This document shows positions 23,659 through 28,900 of a stretch of 28,900 nt of DNA, one piece after another. The notes below the pieces were generated by a model. That model had not been told where the DNA came from, did not search any database, and saw only the letters and a list, made by a program, of their open reading frames with translations. Source of the DNA: a virus. The stretch spans positions 1 through 28,900 of the IMG/VR virus record IMGVR_UViG_3300030107_004746; one strand, 5' to 3'. Each line of letters opens with the position of its first letter. Within the stretch, counting starts at the first letter, position 1. Both the position numbers and the translations under genes were made by a program.

Positions 23659-24620
23659 TATTTTATTTTTGTTCCTTGTAAAATAGTTTCTAACATTTCA
23701 TCAACACTTCTTTCTTTCTCTGATTTTTGTACCACTTTTAAAGGATTTTTCTGTTGTTTTCTGTGTTCGTACTCCCATTTTGGGATAAATTCTCCTTCAC
23801 ATTCACAAAATCGCTCGTATATGGACAGATCTTTTTCACTTTCTATCTTTTTATCACATCCATCGCATATAAATACTCTCGGCTTTATTTCGACTTTTTT
23901 GTTGGACTCTAACACTTTATGTATCGGATCCTCCCAACATTCGCCATAGAGCCAAGTCTTAAACATCGGGATATACTTGCTATCTGTTTCTTTCCAGTTG
24001 TGCTTTATTTGTTGTTTAAGGGCAGTAAGGATAGTCTGGTGATCTGTCTTTTTAAGTGCTGCACGATACTTCTCTTCTGCTTTTTTCTTTCCGTTCTTGT
24101 TTGGATAAATTTTCCAAGCTTCTAAAAAATGAACAGAGTATTTATTTATTTTTCTATTATTTAACTTATTATCATTATTATTTGTATCACTTACTGTATC
24201 GGGTAGCGTATCGGGTGCCGTATCACTTGGTGTATCATTATTTTTTCGCAATCCCTGTAAGTCTCTGTATTTTAGTATAGTTACGATTGTTTTGGGTGTA
24301 TCACTTGCCGTATCGGAAGGTGTATCGGAAGGTGTATCAGTATCCGTATCAATTGTTATTTCTATCCTCTGATCCTTTTCAAGCTTCTTAAAAAACCGAT
24401 GCACCTTCATTTTATCCCATTTCCATCGTTTACCCAGATACCTATTGGAGTGACAAATCTGCCCTCTTTTTAGTGTTTCATTGTCATCATATTCAGCCAG
24501 TTGTAATAGATCTATCCAAGCCTCATATCTGGTAAACGATCTCTTCTTTTGCAATGGATGTATATCGCTATTCATTATTCTCCGTTCCAGAGAAATATAA
24601 CCAACAGTTTTTATACTCAT
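23658..24620 (-). CDS. Replication initiator / replisome organiser, lambda O-like (320 aa)
   Basis: Three parts are visible. Residues about 20-85 look like a winged helix (SFTRYEAWIDLLQLAEYDDN, then GQICHSNRYLGKRWKWDKMK-VHRFFKKLEKDQRI), the N-terminal DNA-binding domain of many phage replisome organisers. Residues 88-146 are a linker of four-residue DT-x-x units. Residues about 158-230 carry FLEAWKIYPNKNGKKKAEEK and IPMFKTWLYGECWED, a conserved block of phage replication proteins. A zinc site follows: C252, C255, C272, C274. Known: lambda O binds iterons inside its own gene and recruits the helicase; here the linker DNA has that same character. The start has GAGGA 10 bases upstream and an ATGA overlap with the preceding gene. 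No helicase or loader is in the window, so the host's or one further right is used. Confidence 0.75.
   Translation of the reverse strand: MSIKTVGYISLERRIMNSDIHPLQKKRSFTRYEAWIDLLQLAEYDDNETLKRGQICHSNRYLGKRWKWDKMKVHRFFKKLEKDQRIEITIDTDTDTPSDTPSDTASDTPKTIVTILKYRDLQGLRKNNDTPSDTAPDTLPDTVSDTNNNDNKLNNRKINKYSVHFLEAWKIYPNKNGKKKAEEKYRAALKKTDHQTILTALKQQIKHNWKETDSKYIPMFKTWLYGECWEDPIHKVLESNKKVEIKPRVFICDGCDKKIESEKDLSIYERFCECEGEFIPKWEYEHRKQQKNPLKVVQKSEKERSVDEMLETILQGTKIK
24184..24243. repeat. Iteron-like array A, five 12-bp units
   Basis: Units begin GTATC at 24184, 24196, 24208, 24220 and 24232; for example GTATCGGGTAGC and GTATCGGGTGCC. They encode DT-x-x residues of the initiator linker. The last seven positions vary between units while GTATC is constant. 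Confidence 0.75.
24298..24357. repeat. Iteron-like array B, five 12-bp units
   Basis: Units begin GTATC at 24298, 24310, 24322, 24334 and 24346, with an extra GTATC at 24340. Two adjacent units are identical (GTATCGGAAGGT). The block lies 54 bp from array A and also encodes DT-x-x repeats. Confidence 0.75.
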
Positions 24621-24847
24621 TTTAGATGAGTCCTCACAAAGTTGATTAGTTTTCCATTACCTATTTTTCGTTGTTCCCACTTAATGATCTGTTGTTGTGT
24701 CCGATGTATCTTAAAAGCAAATATCTCATTATTCTTTCGTTCTTCTGCGTATTTAATCTCCAGTTCAACTTTTTTATTGTTGAGTTCATCGTACTCTTCT
24801 CTGGGTACAACAAATTTCCGAATGAACTTTTTTATTTTTTTAATCAT
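24617..24847 (-). CDS. 76-residue basic coiled-coil protein
   Basis: The frame can be extended upstream to 24874, but the ATG at 24847 has GGAG 8 bases before it and overlaps the stop of the preceding 49-residue gene, so I choose it. The protein starts MIKKIKKFIRKFVVPREEYD, followed by a heptad-like helix LNNKKVELEIKYAEERKNN and a second helix with QQQIIKWEQRK. The amphipathic basic N-terminus could lie on a membrane or bind DNA. It has an ATGA overlap with the initiator. No family recognised. Its neighbours suggest a replication accessory, but nothing shows this directly. Confidence 0.6.
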   Translation of the reverse strand: MIKKIKKFIRKFVVPREEYDELNNKKVELEIKYAEERKNNEIFAFKIHRTQQQIIKWEQRKIGNGKLINFVRTHLK

Positions 24848-24989
24848 TTTTGCTCCAAGATTTATACCATTCATAGATATGTTTAAATAATATATCTAAC
24901 GATGCGGGAAGAAATACCAGTGATGCAATGAGCATTATAATACTGGTACTTAATATCCATAGGTTAGCTATCCATTCATATACGATCAT
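24840..24989 (-). CDS. 49-residue membrane protein with a perfect Shine-Dalgarno
   Basis: The stop codon of the SSB-like gene overlaps the sequence AAGGAGG, which is followed four bases later by ATG at 24989; this is the strongest ribosome binding site in the window. The protein runs MIVYEWIANLWILSTSIIML, then IASLVFLPASLDILFKHIYE and WYKSWSKND. Residues about 8-34 make one long hydrophobic segment, followed by an aromatic, charged tail. Without it there would be a 120-bp gap. It overlaps the next gene by 8 bp. Small phage membrane proteins can be holins, superinfection blockers or membrane anchors for replication; the position in the replication operon favours the last, as inference only. 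Confidence 0.7.
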   Translation of the reverse strand: MIVYEWIANLWILSTSIIMLIASLVFLPASLDILFKHIYEWYKSWSKND

Positions 24990-24998
24990 ACAACCTCC

Positions 24999-25280
24999 TT
25001 AAAAGGGTAAGCTATCATTCTCATCGCCTGGATCATGTGGGGAACGATCTTGCCCTTGTTTTGGTTTATAGGTGTTTAATTCCATATAATGCGTTTGTCC
25101 TTTTTCACCGACTTCTCTACGCTTTTTAATATCAACATTAACCCATCCATCATTGTTTGTAAGTTCACCTAATTGATCAACTGCATCCTTATGAACTGCT
25201 AACTTGATAATACTATTCCCATCACCAAAAGTATGTTCCTTGATGCTGATTCCGTTAATATATACTTTTTCTTCTCCCAT
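24999..25280 (-). CDS. Mini single-stranded DNA-binding protein candidate (93 aa)
   Basis: Beta-rich core VYINGISIKEHTFGDGNSII, KLAVHKD..., WVNVDIKKRREVG, YMELNTYKPK, followed by a Gly/Asp-rich disordered tail that ends DENDSLPF. An acidic tail closing in a hydrophobic-Pro-Phe tip is the hallmark of bacterial and phage SSBs (E. coli SSB ends DDDIPF), used to bind RecQ, exonuclease I and other partners. The body is shorter than a classical OB fold (about 110 residues), so it may be a reduced OB or unrelated fold. Neighbours (exonuclease, annealing protein, RusA-like enzyme, initiator) fit an SSB. The SD AAAGGA lies 6 bases before the ATG. Confidence 0.65.
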   Translation of the reverse strand: MGEEKVYINGISIKEHTFGDGNSIIKLAVHKDAVDQLGELTNNDGWVNVDIKKRREVGEKGQTHYMELNTYKPKQGQDRSPHDPGDENDSLPF

Positions 25281-25282
25281 TT

Positions 25283-25612
25283 TTATTCCTTTCCAAAATT
25301 GAGTTTGAAGTTGTGTATTTCTACTTCGTGGTATTTGTCTGGTATCTTATCCAAGTTGATTAGATGTTGTGAACCTAAAAAGTAATATGTCCAAAATGGT
25401 TTACTTGGCATATTGACATGAATAAAATGAGCAAGACCTAACTTACCCGAAGATTTTTCAAATGTAACCAGTGCTGCTTGAGCCGATAATGGTTCAATTT
25501 GGTGTACAGTAAATGTTTCGCCAGAAAAGTTATTTGAGCGATCTGTATGGCTATATTTATAGGCAACTTCCGTTGCTTTGTTGTATAATGATTTTGCAAT
25601 TTCTTTAGTCAT
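25283..25612 (-). CDS. Conserved-looking phage protein, unknown function (109 aa)
   Basis: No named family. The sequence has an N-terminal helix (IAKSLYNKATEVAYKYSHTD), then alternating strands FTVHQIEPLSAQAALVTFEK, LGLAHFIHVNMPS, FWTYYFLGSQHLINL and a C-terminal HEVEIHNFKLNFG. The well-balanced hydrophobic pattern and compact layout suggest a folded enzyme-like or binding domain, not a disordered peptide. AAAGGA precedes the ATG, which overlaps the previous stop as ATGA. It lies between a zinc protein and the SSB-like gene, so a DNA-metabolism role is possible. Confidence 0.7.
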   Translation of the reverse strand: MTKEIAKSLYNKATEVAYKYSHTDRSNNFSGETFTVHQIEPLSAQAALVTFEKSSGKLGLAHFIHVNMPSKPFWTYYFLGSQHLINLDKIPDKYHEVEIHNFKLNFGKE

Positions 25613-25797
25613 TTACATCCTTTGCATATTTTTCTCTTACGCTTATAAGTTGGAAAATCCTCATAATAATTAATACCATTAGCACTATTGACATACTTTA
25701 CTTGCCAACACCTTTCACAACATTCGCAATAAAAAATATTGTTATCAGCAAAGTTTCCATCGTGGTTCCAGTTTGTTGGTTTACGACCTCGGCTCAT
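25609..25797 (-). CDS. Small zinc-binding protein (62 aa)
   Basis: Cysteine pairs are placed as in two-knuckle zinc fingers: YCECCERCWQ (C24, C26, C27, C30) and ICKGC (C58, C61), with NYYEDFPTYKRKRK between them. I recall small phage proteins with the same outline, a CxxC, Tyr/Trp, 'YYxDFPTYGxxRxxC' and final CxxC, in replication or recombination regions, but have no function for them. The 5' end overlaps the RusA-like gene by 17 bp and the 3' end overlaps the next gene as ATGA. There is no clear SD, so translation may depend on coupling. A nucleic-acid-binding role is inferred. Confidence 0.65.
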   Translation of the reverse strand: MSRGRKPTNWNHDGNFADNNIFYCECCERCWQVKYVNSANGINYYEDFPTYKRKRKICKGCK

Positions 25798-26215
25798 CGT
25801 ACATAATTAGTATCTCGGTTCTCGGATTATCTGTATAAAATCTTTTCCCATATATCTCATTGATCTGGCTATCATTATCAAAGAATCTTTTTGATAACTG
25901 CAACGCATCCATTGTGAATTTTAAGCAGTTATCTATGTCTGGCATTTTAATATGAACCATTGGTGCTGAAGGTTTTAGTTTTCCGCTATTTTTTCCAGTA
26001 CCATAATGGGATTTTGGCCTGTCGAAGTGATACTCGACTGAAAGGGAGATCGCTCCATTTATGGGCAAATTTGGAGCATATAAATTGGCAATCTTTATAA
26101 AATTGTGCTTATCCTTCTTGGAAGGATCATAATTCCAAAAATTGCCGTTCTTATTTACTGATCTATGTCTCTTCTGTGCTTGTGGTTGCCCTGGTATAGT
26201 TATGCTTATCTTCAT
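25781..26215 (-). CDS. rusA: RusA-family Holliday junction resolvase (144 aa)
   Basis: Family signs: the N-terminal strand MKISITIPGQPQAQKRHR (RusA proteins begin with the same 'IPGxPxxKxRxR' pattern) and the catalytic block MPDIDNCLKFTMDALQ with D93, D95 and K99, followed by FDNDSQI (D113, D115). These match the E. coli RusA acidic residues that bind Mg2+. Length fits the family (about 120-145). The ATG at 26215 is not preceded by a good SD and overlaps the upstream gene by 53 bp, but it begins the first family strand, so I keep it. It resolves four-way DNA junctions or trims branched concatemers before packaging. Confidence 0.85.
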   Translation of the reverse strand: MKISITIPGQPQAQKRHRSVNKNGNFWNYDPSKKDKHNFIKIANLYAPNLPINGAISLSVEYHFDRPKSHYGTGKNSGKLKPSAPMVHIKMPDIDNCLKFTMDALQLSKRFFDNDSQINEIYGKRFYTDNPRTEILIMYDEPRS

Positions 26216-26369
26216 TTGGTATGTGGTTTTCTATTAGCTGATCAACTTTGTGGAGAGTTGATTCAACTTGATTTTCACGCTTTTCATCGTGTTCGTGTTT
26301 GTATCTTGCCATCTCTTTAGCAAGACCATTTTTAATATGAAAAATGTCTGTGTGGGTAAATGTCACCAT
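26163..26369 (-). CDS. 68-residue helical protein, unknown
   Basis: MVTFTHTDIFHIKNGLAKEM, then a charged helix ARYKHEHDEKRENQVESTLH-KVDQLIENHIP, and a polar C-terminus rich in Thr. It starts in the stop codon of the zinc-ribbon gene (TAATG) and overlaps the RusA-like gene by 53 bp, a long overlap that leaves a shorter, 5'-only reading possible. High Glu/Lys/His content and coiled-coil character fit a small regulatory or inhibitor protein. Not a recognised family. Confidence 0.45.
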   Translation of the reverse strand: MVTFTHTDIFHIKNGLAKEMARYKHEHDEKRENQVESTLHKVDQLIENHIPNEDKHNYTRATTSTEET

Positions 26370-26554
26370 TAAAAAGATTCCTCTGGTAGTTCTAATTCAC
26401 ATCCGCAATCTTCACAGGATAAACTTTCAGATGCGTTTACTTCTGGCTCGTATGGCTGCCAACTTTTGTTCTCGTGGACACACAATGTCTGGCTCGATTC
26501 TTTCACCACGCTCTTCTTTTCTTTTAAGTCTACTATGCTCTCGAATACACTCAT
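26369..26554 (-). CDS. Small zinc-ribbon protein (61 aa), overlaps the upstream gene
   Basis: A ribbon is visible: C25-x-H27 followed by a strand with W32, then C47-x2-C50 with G51 and a third Cys at 52. The N-terminus MSVFESIVDLKEKKSVVKES is helical and charged. The ATG at 26554 has AAGGA 8 bases upstream, and the 3' end is TAATG-coupled to the next gene, so the frame looks translated even though its first 128 bp overlap the C-terminus of the 113-residue gene in another frame. Metal-binding small proteins of this kind occur often in phages and can act as transcription or repair adaptors; here the role is unknown. Confidence 0.6.
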   Translation of the reverse strand: MSVFESIVDLKEKKSVVKESSQTLCVHENKSWQPYEPEVNASESLSCEDCGCELELPEESF

Positions 26555-26768
26555 TAATTAATTCCTTCATTTTGACAGGCGGGATCTCGCATAAAGGGGT
26601 ATAGCCAACCAAAGATTCCTTTACATTTATCACCCTGTAAATTCCAATGCCCTCTGGATAATCCAGTTGAGCAAGGGAGTACCTTTTTACTAAATCCCGC
26701 CATTCTCTATTCCCTAAATAGGTTTGTTTCCTTTTAGTATGGCTTTTATTCCCTCTGCCAAATTGCAT
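26427..26768 (-). CDS. 113-residue basic protein, unknown
   Basis: Strongly basic at both ends: MQFGRGNKSHTKRKQTYLGN at the N-terminus and HSRLKRKEERGERI... RARSKRI at the C-terminus. The centre WRDLVKRYSLAQLDYPEGIG, IYRVINVKESLVGYTPLCEI looks like a small alpha/beta domain. No HNH, Zn or nuclease motif can be seen. It starts 55 bp inside the end of the annealing-protein gene with AAAGGA 6 bases before the ATG. The two overlaps (55 bp upstream, 128 bp downstream) are unusually long. A nucleic-acid-binding recombination accessory is plausible from charge and neighbours. Confidence 0.6.
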   Translation of the reverse strand: MQFGRGNKSHTKRKQTYLGNREWRDLVKRYSLAQLDYPEGIGIYRVINVKESLVGYTPLCEIPPVKMKELINECIREHSRLKRKEERGERIEPDIVCPREQKLAAIRARSKRI

Positions 26769-27526
26769 AATTGATCCTTTGTTAAACTGGGAGCAAAGGT
26801 CTTGTTGTCAAAATTGGCACGATTACCACATTTATTTTTTACAAACTCGATAATCTCTATCTTTTCAATTTTATCATCATCAATCTTGTCAATTACGGCA
26901 AATATGTTATTCCCTAATTCCTCTTTTGTCTGATCCTTTGCATCCTTCTTTTGTTCCTTTTCCTTCATATCATCCAGAGTCTTAATCTTGGCTTTTTCTG
27001 TATATTCCTTCTTTTTCATATTCGCTTTTACCTTGCGGATTCTATCTTCCTCTTGATCTTTTTCATTCCAATCCTGTTGAAACATTTGAGATAATCCAAA
27101 AGTGGTAAGTACCGCATCAATTAATGCAGATTTCTTTGCCATCTTTAACGCAGCATTGATATTTCCGTGATGCTCTTTCACAGATCTGCCACCGATGCCT
27201 GTACCTATGATTCGACCATTTTGCTCTAACTCACATCGTATAACAATTTCCTTAATATCTACACCAGAGTACGCTGCCTCTTCGTATTTATGTAAACTTG
27301 GAAATGTTGGTGTAAGTCCTGTTGCACTAACAATCTTTTCTGCACCTGGCTTTTCCAGATTTTTCTTATTTCCTCTTCTTGCTGCGTAATCTGTACCTTC
27401 AATAAGACTATTCCCTATCCAAACACAAAGTGTTGCTCGATTACTCGCTCTCCTATCCAACCCACTCAATAAATCCTTTTCTGATAGATCCATCGGATGA
27501 GTGAATACTGTTCCATTTTTGCTCAT
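26714..27526 (-). CDS. Rad52/ERF-type single-strand annealing protein candidate (270 aa)
   Basis: The N-terminal 140 residues (ATLCVWIGNSLIEGTDYAAR, KIVSATGLTPTFPSL, VIRCELEQNGRIIGTGIGGR, then NINAALKMAKKSALIDAVLT-TFGLSQMFQQD) match the pattern of phage ssDNA-annealing proteins of the Rad52/ERF/Sak group, where a conserved 'A-x-KMAxxRAxxDAxLxxxGLSxxFTQD' helix closes the domain. The C-terminal half is Lys/Glu-rich (RKVKANMKKKEYTEKAKIKT and following) and ends in a possible compact helical part. It sits directly after the YqaJ exonuclease with an ATGA overlap and SD GGAGG; the exonuclease-annealing pair is the usual phage recombination module (like lambda Exo-Beta). It anneals the 3' strands that the exonuclease exposes. 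The family is by pattern; a search would confirm it. Confidence 0.7.
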   Translation of the reverse strand: MSKNGTVFTHPMDLSEKDLLSGLDRRASNRATLCVWIGNSLIEGTDYAARRGNKKNLEKPGAEKIVSATGLTPTFPSLHKYEEAAYSGVDIKEIVIRCELEQNGRIIGTGIGGRSVKEHHGNINAALKMAKKSALIDAVLTTFGLSQMFQQDWNEKDQEEDRIRKVKANMKKKEYTEKAKIKTLDDMKEKEQKKDAKDQTKEELGNNIFAVIDKIDDDKIEKIEIIEFVKNKCGNRANFDNKTFAPSLTKDQLCNLAEGIKAILKGNKPI

Positions 27527-28464
27527 TTTTTTACCTCCGTTACTCTAAATGAACGAAAACCATTGCCTTCCTTTGTGTACTTTTCAAGTAGATCTGGATG
27601 ATCTGCACCAAACCCCTTTTTATCAAAAGACTTGCGTGGCTTTCCTGTTTTGTATGATACTGTCCACTGGTTATCTATATCCCGAATACCATCTGAATCA
27701 CCAATGAACTTTTTAATGCTAAATTCAATATTCTTTTGTTCTTCCTGTAAAGTTTTAATCTTCTCTTTTAAAGTGATTAGATCCTTTACGAACCATTGAA
27801 TCTCTCCTTCACTGTCAATAATTTGAATGTCACCATTGCTTTTTGGAAATAGCTTGGCAACATCATCACTATTTATAGGGGGTGGCGGGGTTTTCTCAAT
27901 AACATAAGATTCCCAAAAATCCACCAGTTTGGGTTTTACGATGCCCCACCACTCCCTGTCGAATTTGACTTCTTCTATTTTATAATCGTGGAATCCAATC
28001 TGTATAGCAAAGAACACTGAATCAAATCCAGTGATAGCCATCTGACCTTGTGCTTGGATCTGGTAATACAATGGAATCCTATCCTCCCAATGTCTGTATA
28101 TCATTGGATCCACAGTTTTGATTTCTATTGCAGACTTAACACCATCATCCCTTCTCACAATACCATCCAGATTCGTAGTTAAATAATCATAGTCTTTATG
28201 GATGCGTATCTTTTTATCCCTAACTACCTTTAGACCAGTCTTTTCCGTAAACCAATGGCGAACAACTTTCTCATATAAATGCCCTTGCTGAAAACGGAAA
28301 CTGTGAATGTCCTTTGCACCATTCATTTTTTCTTCCCATAGTTCATATGGTGTTTTCCACGGAGAATATCCTAAAGCTGATGCAAAGTCACTGGTTCCAA
28401 TGGATGCCTGTCTGATCGCTATCCAGTCCTCTCTGGACATATCTACTGTACTTATGTAATTCAT
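27523..28464 (-). CDS. YqaJ-type recombination exonuclease (313 aa)
   Basis: YqaJ/lambda-Exo pattern: RQASIGTSDFASALGYSPWK-TPYELW (G-x-S and 'ALGxSPWxTPxxLW'), FRFQQGHLYEKVVRHWF, LTTNLDGIV and SAIEIKTVD (catalytic D and E-x-K), then QIQAQGQMAITGFDSVFF. These are the metal and catalytic residues of the PD-(D/E)XK exonuclease fold. A start at 28482 is possible, but the ATG at 28464 has GGGAGG 8 bases upstream, comes 1 bp after the previous stop and begins right before the domain, so I choose it (313 aa). It resects dsDNA 5'-to-3' to give the annealing protein its substrate. C-terminal residues about 230-300 form a coiled coil (DLITLKEKIKTLQEEQKNIE). Confidence 0.85.
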   Translation of the reverse strand: MNYISTVDMSREDWIAIRQASIGTSDFASALGYSPWKTPYELWEEKMNGAKDIHSFRFQQGHLYEKVVRHWFTEKTGLKVVRDKKIRIHKDYDYLTTNLDGIVRRDDGVKSAIEIKTVDPMIYRHWEDRIPLYYQIQAQGQMAITGFDSVFFAIQIGFHDYKIEEVKFDREWWGIVKPKLVDFWESYVIEKTPPPPINSDDVAKLFPKSNGDIQIIDSEGEIQWFVKDLITLKEKIKTLQEEQKNIEFSIKKFIGDSDGIRDIDNQWTVSYKTGKPRKSFDKKGFGADHPDLLEKYTKEGNGFRSFRVTEVKK

Positions 28465-28465
28465 C

Positions 28466-28825
28466 CTACTTGCCCTCCCCATCTATTTCATCAAGCATCT
28501 TTCTTAATTTTATGGTATTAGACAGTGGAATATTTATTATAACCTTCTTTACTTTCCCTCTTGGTGTCAGCTTTATATTTGCAGCACACCTTGCAATTAA
28601 TGTGTAGTAAGGTTCTCCCTCTTCTGTTCTATAATATCCTTCAGTATAAATAGATATGTTTGGCTCTTCTACCCCTTTTGGAATAAATGTTCTTTCACCA
28701 GTATTAATATCTACTTTGTGAATCCCTTGTTCATCTTCTCTCTTAATATCTTCAACACTTACGCCAAGTGTTAAACCATCCCTACTACTATTTATTAGTT
28801 TTTCATTTAATTGATTAGTTGCCAT
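28466..28825 (-). CDS. 119-residue unknown protein, first complete gene of the recombination set
   Basis: The start has AAGGA about 8 bases upstream (28839-28835 complement). The protein has beta-rich segments GEPYYTLIARCAANIKLTPR and KVKKVIINIPLSNTIKLRKM, preceded by a polar N-terminal third (INSSRDGLTLGVSVEDIKRE). No catalytic motif or family is recognised. Its last codons carry the SD for the exonuclease, which supports co-translation and a role in DNA metabolism or as an accessory to the exonuclease. No signal peptide or membrane segment. Confidence 0.7.
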   Translation of the reverse strand: MATNQLNEKLINSSRDGLTLGVSVEDIKREDEQGIHKVDINTGERTFIPKGVEEPNISIYTEGYYRTEEGEPYYTLIARCAANIKLTPRGKVKKVIINIPLSNTIKLRKMLDEIDGEGK

Positions 28826-28836
28826 TTTTCTTTTCC

Positions 28837-28900
28837 TTATGTTATTGAGATTAAATTTTTAATGGTTGCCACCCCATCATTACCCTTTTGAATTGCGGAG
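28837..28900 (-). CDS. C-terminal end of a gene running in from the right edge
   Basis: One minus-strand frame is open from the window edge to TAA at 28837 and encodes ..SAIQKGNDGVATIKNLISIT. The stop overlaps the SD of the 119-residue gene, the same tight spacing seen at other junctions. Two other frames stop within a few codons. Only 20 residues are visible, so the product is unknown. Confidence 0.45.
   Translation of the reverse strand, partial: SAIQKGNDGVATIKNLISIT

Larger units (their letters stand above)
24139..24357. other. Candidate origin of replication inside the initiator gene
   Basis: Eleven copies of GTATC lie in two blocks (24184-24243 and 24298-24357), most spaced by exactly 12 bp. 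Directly next to the first block is a 45-bp tract (24139-24183) with only three G/C bases, a good unwinding element. Iterons plus an AT tract within the initiator's own linker is the lambda ori layout. Arrangement is seen; origin function is inferred from lambda-type phages. Confidence 0.6.

Noticed and set aside
24184-24357. CRISPR-like spacing of short repeats
   Set aside because: Units are 12 bp with no spacers of constant length and lie in a coding frame; they fit iterons or a protein linker repeat, not CRISPR.
24848-24874. Upstream ATG for the 76-residue gene (85-residue version)
   Set aside because: No SD at 24874, and the internal ATG at 24847 has GGAG at good spacing and matches the overlap with the 49-residue gene.
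28465-28482. Upstream ATG for the YqaJ-type gene
   Set aside because: Lies in the previous gene without SD; the ATG at 28464 has GGGAGG and starts right after the stop.

Overview
The window is a densely packed, AT-rich segment of a tailed double-stranded DNA phage genome (or prophage). Every gene I can support is on the minus strand, so transcription runs from high to low coordinates. I see no integrase, RNA polymerase, DNA polymerase, endolysin, tRNA, CRISPR array or insertion sequence. There is no tape-measure protein, tail-tube or sheath gene. Instead there is a P22/T7-like set (portal, scaffold, HK97-type capsid, head-tail adaptor, P22 gp10/T7 gp12-like tail hub, then presumed internal virion proteins), which points to a short-tailed podovirus-like phage. 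Many genes have strong Shine-Dalgarno sequences (AAGGAGG, GGAGG, AAAGGA), so the host uses canonical SD initiation. Members of the Bacteroidota are less likely for that reason. The host is otherwise not identifiable from sequence alone.

Layout in transcription order: (1) 28.9-23.5 kb, replication and recombination: an unknown protein, a YqaJ-type exonuclease, a Rad52/ERF-like annealing protein, small zinc-binding proteins, a RusA-type Holliday junction resolvase, a mini-SSB with an acidic LPF tail, small membrane and coiled-coil proteins, and a lambda-O-like replication initiator. Inside the initiator gene are two blocks of 12-bp GTATC-headed repeats beside an AT tract, which looks like an internal origin of replication. 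(2) 23.4-1.06 kb, packaging and virion: two small genes missed by length cut-offs, then small and large terminase, portal, a 39-residue basic protein, scaffold, major capsid, adaptor, a very long (1551 aa) tail hub protein, two presumed internal proteins, and a 3217-residue 'polyvalent' protein. That last protein carries SAP, GNAT, ParB-like, ART (ADP-ribosyltransferase), RadC/JAB and polyvalent-protein C-terminal domains, and is probably ejected into the host with the DNA. (3) 0.9 kb to the left edge: an 86-residue virion-type protein and the N-terminal 212 residues of a LamG/ConA-like protein that is probably a receptor-binding fibre.

The borders between units 1/2 and 2/3 share a repeated intergenic module: a 26-bp motif centred on the palindrome TTCAGCTGAA, followed 36-54 bp downstream (in the transcription direction) by the 16-mer AAATATTTCACATTCC. 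This is the best candidate for phage-specific transcriptional control. Genes within units are joined by TAATG or ATGA stop/start overlaps or spaced by a few bases. The only stretches longer than 60 bp without a gene are 907-1062, 17488-17561, 23403-23517 and the right edge.
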